A stretch of DNA of 64,000 nt, from positions 124,001 through 188,000 of the forward strand of contig NZ_JAIUZM010000003.1 of the NCBI RefSeq assembly GCF_020171345.1, in the 5' to 3' direction. The notes beneath the pieces are model-generated. The model ran no database searches, was not told where the DNA came from, and saw only the letters and a list, made by a program, of their open reading frames with translations. Position numbers and translations under genes: made by a program. This stretch comes from Microbulbifer agarilyticus. GTDB taxonomy: Bacteria > Pseudomonadota > Gammaproteobacteria > Pseudomonadales > Cellvibrionaceae. Below, piece after piece: positions 1 through 9,504 of the stretch (position 1 is the stretch's first letter; each line of letters begins with the position of its first letter).

Positions 1-29
1 GCACTCGCCATCAACTTTTTGGCGAGTGC
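1..29. terminator. Hairpin downstream of the AraC-type gene, possible terminator
   Basis: Nine-base arms GCACTCGCC and GGCGAGTGC face each other across a T-rich 11-base loop. The hairpin lies 17 bases past the stop codon of the minus-strand AraC-type gene. There is no clear U-tract on the minus side, so this may be a bidirectional or weak terminator. The left flank is outside the window. Confidence 0.4.
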
Positions 30-45
30 GCTGTATACATGAGTG

Positions 46-1401
46 CTATTCGTTGATCTCCTGTACCGCGGATAAGGTTTCGGTTGCAGGTGCTTCAGTC
101 ATTGCCCGCTTAAACTGAGTTGGCGTCATGCTGGTGGCTCGCTTGAACGCATCATAAAAGGATGATTTCGATTTAAAACCAACTTCAGCAGCCAAATCCA
201 CAATGGGTATATTCGCTGTTTCAGGGGCCAGCAATATACGCCTGGCTAGGTCTATCCGATAATTATTGACAAAGCTGAAGAAGTTTTGATTCATCTGACC
301 ATTCAGTACCTGCGAAGCCTGGGGTGCTGTCAAGTCTGCAGCTTCGGCTAGTTCGGGCAGGGTGAGGTCAGAGTCCAAGTACAACTGCTCCTTTTGCATA
401 ACTTGCATAAGTTTGATCTTGTAGCGCTGGCCGTCCTCGCTACTCATTTTGGATCGCTTGTACTTAGTGTCCGGCTCAACCGGAGCGTTTTCAGCGTCCA
501 CGGGGCTGTCTACGGTTATCGTACGACTGCCTGAGAAAGGGCCCTCTGCATCCTCCGGCGGGGAGAACTGTTCGTGCTCTTTTAGCCACGCCGGTTCGCT
601 ATCCTTTGCCTGAATTACGCCGCTGATCAGGCTGGGCTGAAGCAGCGCGCTGATTGCTACGGCGTAAAAGAGAGCCACGAGTAACACCGCATAAGCATTC
701 GTGATCGGTGCCGTAAGATCATAGAGATTCAGCAACAAGGGGAGTCGGTTAAATAGTATTAGTAGTCCAAGAACAGCGAGGAACGTAATGGTTAGTAAGC
801 GCAACCACCGTAGATTCATATGTTCCAACGATGAAAAATGTTGTTCTAGCCGTTTGTTGTGATTCCTGATAAGTCTCAGGACCAGAAAGCCATAGCACGT
901 AGACTGTAGTGCAAAAAATATGAAGTGAAAGTAGGACTCGATTAATGCACGCCAGAAACTACCCATAAAGCTCCATATGATCGCTTCAGTTGTCGGGTCG
1001 CTTCCCAGGTAGTTCCATAAATAGGCAGTAAAAAGTCGCTGTTGGTCGGGGTCAAGTTGCCAAAACTTTAAGTTGTTTACCGTAAAAAATACAATAGCCG
1101 GGAGAAAATGCCAGCAATGCCGATAGTTTAGCCTTGTCCCGGTAATACTCAACGCATATAGGTAGAGTAATGGGCCCCAAGTAAAGCGGAGTTGACTGAG
1201 AATGATCGAGAACTGGGGGTAATCCTGAAAAACACCCGCTTGGATTAGCAGCTTTTGTAACAGGATGGCGGCAGTGGCGAGGACCAGGGTCGCCATAATG
1301 GCGTTGGCAAGCCGGTGTCCAGAGTGGGCGTAGAGCAAGACCCCCGCCATGACAACACCCTGCACAACACCGATCCCACAAAGAAAATTAACCAGGCTCA
1401 T
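46..1401 (-). CDS. AraC-family transcriptional regulator with N-terminal membrane domain
   Basis: A 451-residue protein. Residues 1 to about 260 hold some six or seven hydrophobic segments. A polar linker follows (about 265-330), and the last 110 residues form an AraC/XylS double helix-turn-helix, seen as LTLPELAEAADL and then IVDLAAEVGFKSKSSFYDAFKRA. This layout is known from membrane-tethered AraC regulators that sense signals at the inner membrane. The gene is divergent from the acyl-CoA synthetase at 1679, separated by 277 bases, so control of that gene is a reasonable inference. The ligand cannot be read from sequence. The ATG has only a weak ribosome binding site. Confidence 0.85.
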   Translation of the reverse strand: MSLVNFLCGIGVVQGVVMAGVLLYAHSGHRLANAIMATLVLATAAILLQKLLIQAGVFQDYPQFSIILSQLRFTWGPLLYLYALSITGTRLNYRHCWHFLPAIVFFTVNNLKFWQLDPDQQRLFTAYLWNYLGSDPTTEAIIWSFMGSFWRALIESYFHFIFFALQSTCYGFLVLRLIRNHNKRLEQHFSSLEHMNLRWLRLLTITFLAVLGLLILFNRLPLLLNLYDLTAPITNAYAVLLVALFYAVAISALLQPSLISGVIQAKDSEPAWLKEHEQFSPPEDAEGPFSGSRTITVDSPVDAENAPVEPDTKYKRSKMSSEDGQRYKIKLMQVMQKEQLYLDSDLTLPELAEAADLTAPQASQVLNGQMNQNFFSFVNNYRIDLARRILLAPETANIPIVDLAAEVGFKSKSSFYDAFKRATSMTPTQFKRAMTEAPATETLSAVQEINE

Positions 1402-1678
1402 TATTATTAGATTCTCATTTCCCTAGAAAGACTGACAGTAACATCTCAGGTGTATGGGTTGTTGTCAAATTTCACTGTGCCACTAAGCCGTGCGGGTGTC
1501 TCAGGGTGAAATATACAGTTATTACTAAGTGTGTCGGTAGAGAAATAGGTGAGTCGAGCTATTTGAGGTGGTTTAACAACTCTAGTTGAATCTTTGCTGG
1601 GTGTTTCAGGTTCGTAGTTTTAGCAGTTCGAATAGATTTTCTAAGTTTGAATTGGTTAGGTTTAACGAGTAGCGAAAC
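1402..1678. promoter_or_regulatory. Divergent intergenic region between AraC-type gene and acyl-CoA synthetase
   Basis: This A+T-rich 277-base spacer must carry the promoters of both divergent genes. I found no strong -35/-10 pair, no riboswitch-like fold and no obvious inverted repeat that I would name as an operator. Confidence 0.35.
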
Positions 1679-3496
1679 ATGAAAAAATTGAAAGAGTTTT
1701 GTCGGGTAATTAAAGAGTTTTTGAAGGTTGCCCCAACTTTGTTTATTTACAAACCTCCCGCGGATGATGAGTTTCAATCTATGGGGCTTTTGTTTGAAAA
1801 GACAGCAGAAAAGTATTCGGATAGGCTGGCCATAATTTTTGAAGGGCGTGAACTGAAGTGGGGAGAATTTAATCGCTTGGTAAATCAGTTCGCGCACGGG
1901 ATCAAGAGCCTGGGCGTCCAGCGCGGAGATGTCGTATCTGTATTTCTTGATAATCGTATTGAACTCTTAGCGTCGGTATTGGCTTTGGCTAAGATTGGAG
2001 CCACCGCTGCATTGATCAATAATAGCTTGCGCGGAAAGCCATTGGCGCACTGCGTAACTGTTGCCGAGTCAAAGAAAATTCTGGTTGGAGAGGAAGTGCT
2101 GGGGGCCATTGAAGACGTTCGATCTGAATTGGAATTGGCCGATAAAGATTATTTTTGGCTGCACGATGATCCTATTCAATCAGATTCCGCAATTGCGCCG
2201 GACTGGTGTGTTGATTTCAGTGCTGTTGTGCCAACAATGTCGAAATCAAATCCCGTTGAAACGGCGGATATTCGGGCTGGGGAAAAGGCGCTATATATCT
2301 ATACTTCAGGAACAACTGGCTTGCCTAAGCCAGCGGTGATCTATCATCGCCGTTTTCTCTCCGCGGCCGTTCCCTATAATGCGGCGGGATTGCAGGCCAA
2401 GGTTGATGATCGTATTTATATGTGTCTCCCTCTGTACCACATTACCGGTCTGGGGCCGGGGTTTGGTTCCGCTCTGGTCTCCGGTGCGTCAATATTTTTA
2501 CGGCGCCGGTTTTCCGCCAGTAAGTTTTGGAGTGAGGTGCAGGAGTACCGGACTAACCTGTTTGTGTATGTCGGGGAATTATGCCGCTACCTGACCATGC
2601 AGCCGGAATGCCCGGAAGAGAAAAACAACCCGATCAAAACGATGATGGGTAATGGTTTACGGCCAGACGTGTGGGATCAGTTCCGGCAGCGCTTTAAAGT
2701 AGATCGAATTGCTGAAATTTATGGGTCCAGCGAAGGCAATGCGGTTTTCATGAATTTTTTGAATAAAGACCGTACTATCGGCGCCAGTGCGGCTTCGTTG
2801 ATGCTGGCTAAATACGATGTGGATAATGATGAACTGGTGCGAGATCCTCTAGGGAATCTTATCGAGGTTGAGTTTGGGAAGCAGGGTCTATTGCTTGCTG
2901 AAATCAACGATAAGTACCGCTTTGATGGTTACAAAAATCGTGATGCGTCGGAAGAAAAGATTATCCGTAATGTGAAGAAAGAAGGTGATAGTTGGTTTAA
3001 CACTGGTGATTTAATCCGCCAGATCGATGTGGGCTTTGCGATGGGTATACCGCATTTTCAGTTTGTCGATCGGGTGGGCGATACCTTCCGCTGGCGGGCA
3101 GAAAATGTCTCCACTCATGAGGTGGCGGAAGTTCTCAATACCTGTGAGCAGGTGGATATTGCCAATGTTTACGGTGTAGAAGTACCGGGAGTCGAGGGTC
3201 GGGCTGGTATGGTGGCACTGACATTGGCGGAGGGCGTGGAGTTTGATGTGGAATCCTTTGCTACTTTTGTGCGAAAGGAGTTGCCTGCCCATGCTCGCCC
3301 GATATTTGTACGCCTGCAAGAGAGTGCCCAAACCACCGTTACCTTTAAACTGTTTAAGAGTAAGTTGAAAAAAGAAGCGTATCACTTGGATAAATGTAGT
3401 GATCGGATCTATGTGTTAAAGCCTAAATTTAATACCTATGAACCTTTAGAACAGGGGTTTTATCAGCAACTCGTAGACGGTACGGCGGGTTATTGA
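1679..3496 (+). CDS. Long-chain acyl-CoA synthetase, FadD6/FATP type
   Basis: A 605-residue ANL-superfamily enzyme expected to activate fatty acids, or steroid or other carboxylic acids, to CoA thioesters through an acyl-adenylate. The AMP-binding P-loop YTSGTTGLPKPA lies near residue 208. The motif IAEIYGSSEGN and the adenylate-contacting WFNTGDL occur at about 345 and 440, and the C-terminal swinging domain carries the FKLFKSKLKKEAY region with its lysines. Length and motif spacing fit the very-long-chain/FATP (SLC27-like) branch better than classic FadD. The divergent AraC-type gene suggests substrate-induced expression. The true substrate is unknown. Confidence 0.88.
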   Translation: MKKLKEFCRVIKEFLKVAPTLFIYKPPADDEFQSMGLLFEKTAEKYSDRLAIIFEGRELKWGEFNRLVNQFAHGIKSLGVQRGDVVSVFLDNRIELLASVLALAKIGATAALINNSLRGKPLAHCVTVAESKKILVGEEVLGAIEDVRSELELADKDYFWLHDDPIQSDSAIAPDWCVDFSAVVPTMSKSNPVETADIRAGEKALYIYTSGTTGLPKPAVIYHRRFLSAAVPYNAAGLQAKVDDRIYMCLPLYHITGLGPGFGSALVSGASIFLRRRFSASKFWSEVQEYRTNLFVYVGELCRYLTMQPECPEEKNNPIKTMMGNGLRPDVWDQFRQRFKVDRIAEIYGSSEGNAVFMNFLNKDRTIGASAASLMLAKYDVDNDELVRDPLGNLIEVEFGKQGLLLAEINDKYRFDGYKNRDASEEKIIRNVKKEGDSWFNTGDLIRQIDVGFAMGIPHFQFVDRVGDTFRWRAENVSTHEVAEVLNTCEQVDIANVYGVEVPGVEGRAGMVALTLAEGVEFDVESFATFVRKELPAHARPIFVRLQESAQTTVTFKLFKSKLKKEAYHLDKCSDRIYVLKPKFNTYEPLEQGFYQQLVDGTAGY

Positions 3497-3619
3497 TCTA
3501 GTAAAGGGAAGATAGATAGTTCGGAGTGTTTCCACGAACTTTAAAGCCGGATTGTGCATGACGCCATTGATGAATTTATCTCTTTCGGCTTATTTGTCTA
3601 TCGCGCATTTGAAGCCGTC

Positions 3620-4090
3620 CTACAGATTGTGCAGCGGCAGTTGACTGGTCTGCTTCATTGTCTCCATCACGAAGCTGGAGCTCACATCAAACAGGTCTGC
3701 CTTGATGAGCTCCTTATACAGGCGGTCGTACCCGGGCATATCGGTGACCACGGCTTTGACCAAGTAATCCAGATCACCACTCATCCGGTGCACTTCCAAT
3801 ATCTCGGGAATCCTGGCGACGACTTCGCGAAAGCGGTTGGACCATGCATCGTTGTGGCGGTTGGTACGCACAGAGATGTATACGGTGAGGGGCAGGTTGA
3901 CCTTCTCGGGGTTCAGCAGGGTTACCCGTTCGCGAATCACCTGTTCCTTCTCGAGCCTTTGGATACGTCGCCAACAGGCGGACTTGGAGATGCCGACTTG
4001 CTCGGCGATGTCACCGACGGACCGCCCAGCATCTCTTTGCAGCAGCTCGAGGATCGAACGGTCCTGCTTATCGAGTTTCAGCTCACTCAT
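3620..4090 (-). CDS. Lrp/AsnC-family transcriptional regulator
   Basis: A 156-residue protein. The N-terminal winged HTH (DKQDRSILELLQRDAGRSVGDIAEQVGISKSACWRRIQRLE region, residues 6-46) is followed by the RAM/ACT-like effector domain with the typical VHRMSGDLDYLVKAV stretch near residue 102. Such proteins bind amino acids and work as dimers or octamers. The ATG is preceded by AAGGAAA. It is divergent from the class V PLP enzyme at 4307, so local control of that enzyme by an amino acid is likely but inferred. Confidence 0.92.
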   Translation of the reverse strand: MSELKLDKQDRSILELLQRDAGRSVGDIAEQVGISKSACWRRIQRLEKEQVIRERVTLLNPEKVNLPLTVYISVRTNRHNDAWSNRFREVVARIPEILEVHRMSGDLDYLVKAVVTDMPGYDRLYKELIKADLFDVSSSFVMETMKQTSQLPLHNL

Positions 4091-4306
4091 ATTGTTTCCT
4101 TTGCCTGCTACCTGTCCGGTGGATCTCTTGTGGGGGTATGAGCCACTTTAGCGAATTTTTAACCGGCTGTGAAACCTTGTGCTGTAAAATAAGGAAATAT
4201 GGCATTTTGTGCCGTTTCTGGGGTCTCTGGTCGAACATTTAGAAGCAATGTTTCAGGCGCTGAACCCTACAATTTGCCCCGATTTACATCGTTTAGGAAA
4301 AGAATA

Positions 4307-5974
4307 ATGGGCGCAGTGCACGACGTATTACTTGAGAAGATTCGCCAGTCGGTCATTGGCGAACGTACCCAGATCACCACCTGTTTCGGCCAAAGGCCGC
4401 TCGTTTACGCAGATTACACGGCCTCCGGCCGGGCCCTCGACTTCATCGAGGACTTTATTCGAGAGCAGGTGTTGCCCTATTACGCGAACACCCACACCGA
4501 AACCTCCTATACCGGCGCCCAAACCACGCGGTTAAGAGAAGAGGCGAGGCAGCAGATTCGGTCTGCAGTGAATGGCGGTGCGGGTGATCAGGTCATTTTT
4601 TGCGGGTCCGGCGCGACGGCGGCAATCAACAAGCTCATTGATATTCTGGGATTTAAAAACAGCCAGGCTGCATCCGGTGTGCAGCGCCCGGTCGTTTTTA
4701 TTGGCCCCTATGAGCACCACTCCAATGAATTGCCTTGGCGAGAATGCGATGTGGATCTGGTCACGATTCCTTTGACCAAAGGAGGTGTTCTGGACCTCGC
4801 TGTTTTAGAAGCTGCGCTGATTCGGTATCAGGACAGAGCAGTGAAAGTGGGCAGCTTTTCAGCCGCCTCCAATGTGACGGGACTAAAAACGGATACGGTT
4901 GCGGTATCGCGCTTGCTACACCGGTATGGCGCCATCTCTTGCTGGGACTATGCTGCGGCGGCGCCCTATGTGGGTATCGATATGGCCGGCGAGCAGAACG
5001 AATGTGGGGACTCGAGCCTGGATGCCGTGTTTATTTCCACCCATAAATTTGTGGGTGGGCCGGGTACCCCAGGCATTCTGGTAGTGAAAAAGCACCTATT
5101 GCAAAATCCTATTCCGGCTGTCCCCGGCGGTGGCACGGTGCTTTACGTTACGCCGGAAGATCACCGCTACCTGACCAATTGCGAGCGCCGCGAGGAAGGC
5201 GGAACCCCGGCAATTGTTGAGTCTATTCGTGCCGGCCTGGTGTTCAAGTTGCAGCAGGATGTCGGTACGGACGAGATTGAACGTCGTGAAGCGGACTTTG
5301 TTGCGCGTGCTATGGAGCGCTGGGAAGACCACGAAAATATCGAAATCCTGGGCAATACCGAGGCCCCGCGTCTTTCCATTGTTTCACTCAAGGTGAAGTA
5401 TCAACAGCAAGATTTGCACTACAGTTTTGTGGTTGCGTTGCTAAACGATCTGTTTGGTATTCAGGTCCGCGGTGGCTGTTCCTGTGCTGGGCCCTATGGT
5501 CATAGCCTGCTCGGCATGAGCATGCAGCAGAGTAAGGCGATTGAAGCACAGCTACTCGAGGGAAATATGGTATTGCGGCCAGGCTGGGTACGGCTGAACT
5601 TTAATTATTTTATTGATGAAGAAACCTTCGAGTACCTGTTGCGCGCTATTGAGCTGGTGGCGGAACACGGCTGGAAGCTGCTGCCGTACTACTACTTCGA
5701 TACTGCTAACGGAACCTGGCGTTACCAGAAGAAGGCGCTTTCGCCGGAAGTGAGTTTGAATACACTGGACTTCGCCCAACCGACGGCCGCAGCAAGTGCG
5801 GATGTCGACACCTCTTTTGCCGAGCTACTGGCGCAAGCTGAGCGGGAGTTGTTGCGTACTGACCGCGAGGGAGAGACCTATCGCTTGGAACTCTCGGATG
5901 CGGCCGAAGCGCTGCGCTGGTTTGTCTTGCCGCAAAGTATCTCTGCGCAACAGCTGGGTAATCAGGCCGCCTGA
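4307..5974 (+). CDS. Class V aminotransferase-fold PLP enzyme, SufS/cysteine-desulfurase-like
   Basis: A 555-residue protein from the ATG that follows AGGAAAAG; an upstream in-frame ATG at 4199 has no such signal and adds non-conserved residues. The class V core is clear: YEHHSNELPW (about residue 135), CWDYAAAAPYVGID with the PLP aspartate (D214), and STHKFVGGPGTPGI with the PLP lysine (K247). A late RGGCSCAGPYGH carries cysteines near where SufS places its active cysteine. It is longer than SufS (about 400 residues) because of a roughly 100-residue C-terminal extension. The divergent Lrp gene hints at amino-acid metabolism. Desulfurase, lyase or aminotransferase activity cannot be told apart here. 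Confidence 0.8.
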   Translation: MGAVHDVLLEKIRQSVIGERTQITTCFGQRPLVYADYTASGRALDFIEDFIREQVLPYYANTHTETSYTGAQTTRLREEARQQIRSAVNGGAGDQVIFCGSGATAAINKLIDILGFKNSQAASGVQRPVVFIGPYEHHSNELPWRECDVDLVTIPLTKGGVLDLAVLEAALIRYQDRAVKVGSFSAASNVTGLKTDTVAVSRLLHRYGAISCWDYAAAAPYVGIDMAGEQNECGDSSLDAVFISTHKFVGGPGTPGILVVKKHLLQNPIPAVPGGGTVLYVTPEDHRYLTNCERREEGGTPAIVESIRAGLVFKLQQDVGTDEIERREADFVARAMERWEDHENIEILGNTEAPRLSIVSLKVKYQQQDLHYSFVVALLNDLFGIQVRGGCSCAGPYGHSLLGMSMQQSKAIEAQLLEGNMVLRPGWVRLNFNYFIDEETFEYLLRAIELVAEHGWKLLPYYYFDTANGTWRYQKKALSPEVSLNTLDFAQPTAAASADVDTSFAELLAQAERELLRTDREGETYRLELSDAAEALRWFVLPQSISAQQLGNQAA

Positions 5975-6023
5975 GATCCAGTGGGGCAGATTTGAGAAAG
6001 CAGGAGTTTTGGTGGGCGGTAAA

Positions 6024-6061
6024 GTCACGTCAACGGCACTTGGAAGTACCGCTGACGTGAC
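6024..6061. terminator. Hairpin between convergent genes
   Basis: Imperfect inverted repeat with arms beginning GTCACGTCA and ending TGACGTGAC across a short loop. It lies between the stop of the class V PLP enzyme and the stop of the molybdenum hydroxylase. There is no long U-tract, so its role as terminator is uncertain. Confidence 0.45.
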
Positions 6062-6102
6062 TGTTCGAGCTTTTATTTTGCCGGCTTGAAGTAGCGTATG
6101 GT

Positions 6103-8388
6103 CTACACCAATTGCAAATGCTTGTTTACCGGCAGGTCGCGGATGCGCTCGCCGCAAGCGGCAAAAATGGCATTGGTAATACTGGGCGCAACTGGCGGTA
6201 CTCCGGGTTCACCCACGCCCGCCGGTGCGTGCTCGGTACCCATTAAGGTCACGCTCATCTTGGGGCTCTGCTGCATGCGCAGCAACGGGTAGTCGTGGAA
6301 GTTGCTGTTGGTTACCGCACCTTTCTCCATGTTGATCCCGCCCATCAGAGCCAGACTCATGCCAAACACCATGGAACCCTCCATCTGTGATTCCACCCGA
6401 TCCGGGTTCACCGCCAGACCTACGTCCGCAACACAGTGCATTTCCTTGATCGCTACCCGGCCATTTTCCACCGCTACTTTGGTGGCGATGCCCACGTAGG
6501 ACAGGAAGCTGCGGTGCACGGCAATACCCCAGCCTTCCCCCGCTTTTTGTACGTGGTCACCCTTTTGCGTGAGGTCTGCTTTCGCGGCGGTGACTGCCAG
6601 TACCTGCTTCAGGCGCGCGGTATCCAGCGGGAAGTCTTTCAGGCTGGCACCGTGGTTCCCGTACTCAAAGTCACCTTGGTTTGGGTCGATGTGCCGGTCC
6701 TCACCAATCAACTCCAGCAGGAATTCATCCGGCTTGCGATTGCGCAGGTGTGCCAGCTCATCGGCGAAACTGCATACAGCAAAGGCATTCTGGATATTGG
6801 ACACGGAACGCAGCCAGCCGATACGTGCTTCATATTCTGCGGGCGCGGTTTCACATTGGCGGTGAGGAATATCAAAAGGTATGTCGGCAAAGCCGAGGCT
6901 GAGTTCACCGTTGCTCGGGTGCTCTACGCCATTCGCAAAGGTGCCGCTAATGGTTGGGAAGGCGGTGCGCTGCTGCCAGCCAGTCACCTGGCCATCGTCA
7001 TCCATGGCGGACTCAAAATGCGAGGCGGCGGCCGCGTGGAAGTAATCGTGGCGAATATCGTCTTCACGGCTCCAAACGACTTTTACCGGGCGCTGCATTT
7101 TCTTTGCCAACAGTGCGGCTTCAACCGCGAAGTCCGGTTTGGATTTACGGCCGAAGCCACCACCCAGCAGTGTCACATTGACTTTTATCTGCTCGGGAGT
7201 GAGACCGAGCGCATTGGCGACATGTTGCTGTGTGGCCTGGGGTACCTGTACGCAGGCCCAGATTTCACAGTGATCGTCTTTCACTACCGCGGTGGCACTT
7301 GGTGGTTCCATACTCGCGTGTGCGAGATAGGGGACCGAATAGGTTGCACTGTGCTTGTAGGCTGCACTGGCAAGGCTGGAAGCGACATCACCATATTTGG
7401 TAACGACTTTACCGGGCTGCTGCACACGCTGTTTCAGTGTTTCGATAAAAGGCGCGCTGTCGTGGCTAGCGTGGCTGGTGTCGGTCCACTCGATGTCGAG
7501 TGCCCTGCGGGCTTTCATGGCCGCCCAGGTGTTGGTCGCAATTACCGCAACACCGGCGAGGGGGTGGAATAGCGGCGGTTCAATACCGCCATCCATGTTT
7601 TCGATTGCCACGACACCGGAAATCTTGCGGGCAGCACTATCGTCCACCGCGGCAACCTTGGACCCAAGCACGGGGGCGCGCTCAATACTGGCAATCAGCA
7701 TGTCTTCGAGAATGACATCCTGGCCAAAAACACCCTTGCCTTGCACGATTGCTGGGGTGTCGTAGGTGGCAACGGGCTTGCCAATATAGTTGAAGTTTGT
7801 CGGCGTCTTCAGGACGAGGGTATCTTCTGCCGGTACTTTTTGGGTGGCGGCCAGTTCGGCCAGTTCGCCGAAGCTCGCAGAGCGGTTACTGGCTGAGTGG
7901 TGTACGCGGTGCTTACGTGCCTGACATTCGCTCGCGGGCACGGACCATAACTGCGCGGCGGCTTGTTCCAGCATGGTGCGGGCACTGGCGCCCATGGTGC
8001 GCATGGTGGTGTAAAAATTACGAATGCTGCGCGAGCCGTCGGTATTCTGGTTGCCGTAACGCTTGTCGCCGAGTCCCTGCACGACTTCCACCAGATCCCA
8101 GTCGGCTTCCAGTTCGTCGGCGACCACTTGAGGCAGACCGGTGCGGATGCCCTGGCCCATTTCCGAGCGGTGGCACACGATGGAAACGGTATTGTCTTTG
8201 GCGATACTGACAAACAGGTTTAACGGTGCTGCGGACTTGTCCTTGGCCGCAGTACCGGCAATGTCGGCCCACGCCGGCTGGAAATTGGGTAGGGTAGCCC
8301 CGAGAATCAGGCCGGAGCTGCTTACACCGGCGAGCTTGAGGAAACGGCGGCGGTCTACGAGTGAAATTGCGTTTGTGTTATCCGTCAT
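6103..8388 (-). CDS. Molybdopterin-binding subunit of an IorB-like aldehyde/isoquinoline oxidoreductase
   Basis: A 761-residue large subunit of the xanthine oxidase family. The start at 8388 puts a twin-arginine signal (RRRFLKLAG, about residues 13-21) at the N-terminus, so the folded cofactor-loaded enzyme is expected in the periplasm. A longer reading frame upstream would bury this signal. Molybdopterin-contact motif GGGFGRKSKPDF lies near 430, and the C-terminal VGEPGVPPVAPSI carries the probable catalytic glutamate. The architecture matches isoquinoline 1-oxidoreductase beta subunits, a branch that includes many enzymes of unknown substrate. It is the last gene of a four-gene operon and follows the Fe-S subunit by one base. 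Confidence 0.9.
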   Translation of the reverse strand: MTDNTNAISLVDRRRFLKLAGVSSSGLILGATLPNFQPAWADIAGTAAKDKSAAPLNLFVSIAKDNTVSIVCHRSEMGQGIRTGLPQVVADELEADWDLVEVVQGLGDKRYGNQNTDGSRSIRNFYTTMRTMGASARTMLEQAAAQLWSVPASECQARKHRVHHSASNRSASFGELAELAATQKVPAEDTLVLKTPTNFNYIGKPVATYDTPAIVQGKGVFGQDVILEDMLIASIERAPVLGSKVAAVDDSAARKISGVVAIENMDGGIEPPLFHPLAGVAVIATNTWAAMKARRALDIEWTDTSHASHDSAPFIETLKQRVQQPGKVVTKYGDVASSLASAAYKHSATYSVPYLAHASMEPPSATAVVKDDHCEIWACVQVPQATQQHVANALGLTPEQIKVNVTLLGGGFGRKSKPDFAVEAALLAKKMQRPVKVVWSREDDIRHDYFHAAAASHFESAMDDDGQVTGWQQRTAFPTISGTFANGVEHPSNGELSLGFADIPFDIPHRQCETAPAEYEARIGWLRSVSNIQNAFAVCSFADELAHLRNRKPDEFLLELIGEDRHIDPNQGDFEYGNHGASLKDFPLDTARLKQVLAVTAAKADLTQKGDHVQKAGEGWGIAVHRSFLSYVGIATKVAVENGRVAIKEMHCVADVGLAVNPDRVESQMEGSMVFGMSLALMGGINMEKGAVTNSNFHDYPLLRMQQSPKMSVTLMGTEHAPAGVGEPGVPPVAPSITNAIFAACGERIRDLPVNKHLQLV

Positions 8389-8389
8389 T

Positions 8390-8875
8390 TTATTCGCCTC
8401 CTTGCTTTTCTTGTTGCTCGCTGGCGTTGTAATAATGCACAGCATCCTGAATAGCCGCTTTGATGCGCGGGTAGGTGCCACAGCGGCACAGGTTGCCGCT
8501 CATTGCGCTATCAATTTCTTTCTCTGATGGGGTTGGGTTATTGGCCAGCAGGGCGGCAGCTGACATTAACTGGCCGCTCTGACAGTAACCGCACTGAGGC
8601 ACGTTGTGCTTGACCCACGCCTGCTGCAACGGATGGTCGCCGGTGTCGCTGAGACCCTCGATGGTAGTGATCTTTGCGCCCTTGGCGGCGGCAATTGGGG
8701 TTAGGCAGGCGCGCGCAGGGTTGCCATTGATGTGGATGGTGCATGCACCGCACAGGCCGGCACCACAACCAAACTTGGTGCCTGTCATTTTCAGTTCGTC
8801 CCGCAGTGCCCACAGCAGTGGAGTATCATCGTCCACATCGACCTGGTGAACTTTGCCATTGATGGTCAGTTCCAT
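8390..8875 (-). CDS. (2Fe-2S)-binding small subunit of the molybdenum hydroxylase, IorA-like
   Basis: A 161-residue protein with two [2Fe-2S] sites. The plant-ferredoxin type motif [16 protein letters not shown] is near residue 38, and the four-helix domain has CGYCQSGQ (about 97) and [12 protein letters not shown] (about 130). It transfers electrons from molybdenum in the partner subunit. It has no signal peptide of its own, so it probably hitch-hikes through Tat with the large subunit. Its start overlaps the preceding mocA-like gene by 10 bases. No cytochrome or flavin subunit is encoded next to it, so the electron acceptor is not evident. Confidence 0.93.
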   Translation of the reverse strand: MELTINGKVHQVDVDDDTPLLWALRDELKMTGTKFGCGAGLCGACTIHINGNPARACLTPIAAAKGAKITTIEGLSDTGDHPLQQAWVKHNVPQCGYCQSGQLMSAAALLANNPTPSEKEIDSAMSGNLCRCGTYPRIKAAIQDAVHYYNASEQQEKQGGE

Positions 8876-9504
8876 ACTGCTTCTCCATTTGTGTAATCGT
8901 TATTTGTGTGTTGCGCGCGCTGCCAATTCTGCCAGTCTTGTGGCGTATCAATATCGATGGCGGCGCTGGCCATGGGAATCATCTTCCCGGCGTGTTTGTT
9001 CAGTAGCCCCTTGGCCCCTTTATCACCGCTGAGCTGCAGCAACTGGGGAAATAGTGCCCGCGGAAATATCGCGGGTGCCCCGGGTGCGCCGCGATAATGT
9101 GCGCATACGAGTTCTTGTCGCTCGGACCACTGCTGCCAGAGTGATTGAATATCTTCCACGCTGACCGCCACCTGATCTCCCAACAGCATCAAAATCGCCT
9201 CCGCGTAATCGGGAAGCTGGCTAATGGCAAACGCAATACTGTTGCCCAGGCCCTGCTGCCAGTTGGGATTCAAGTGCAGGTCAAAGTCCGGATGCGCCCG
9301 CTGAATTTCCTGGTGCCAGGCCCCAGTAATGATCAAAGGGGCCTGCAGACCGGCACTCCGCACAGATTTTACCCGTTGTTGCAGTACGGTCTTGCCGCTC
9401 TGCTGGAGCAAGTGTTTACAGGTTCCAAAACGGCTGGCCGCACCGGCTGCGAGTATTACCGTTACTAGTTTCTCTGGGGCGGGCTTTTCGGCGAGCAGCT
9501 TCAC
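8866..9504 (-). CDS. mocA: MobA/MocA-like molybdenum cofactor nucleotidyltransferase
   Basis: A 212-residue NTP-transferase. The glycine-rich nucleotide motif [15 protein letters not shown] appears at residues 19-33 and an LLGDQVAV metal-binding aspartate near 103. MocA adds CMP to molybdopterin to make the cytosine dinucleotide form used by xanthine-oxidase-family enzymes; assignment to MocA over MobA rests on the hydroxylase operon context. The GTG start overlaps the xdhC stop codon by four bases (GTGA), which indicates translational coupling. Confidence 0.82.
   Translation of the reverse strand: MKLLAEKPAPEKLVTVILAAGAASRFGTCKHLLQQSGKTVLQQRVKSVRSAGLQAPLIITGAWHQEIQRAHPDFDLHLNPNWQQGLGNSIAFAISQLPDYAEAILMLLGDQVAVSVEDIQSLWQQWSERQELVCAHYRGAPGAPAIFPRALFPQLLQLSGDKGAKGLLNKHAGKMIPMASAAIDIDTPQDWQNWQRAQHTNNDYTNGEAVWN

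Noticed and set aside
6436..7572. Long open frame (378 codons) on the plus strand
   Set aside because: It is antisense to the molybdopterin-binding subunit, whose motifs are unmistakable. The frame has no family features and arises from G+C-rich codon bias.
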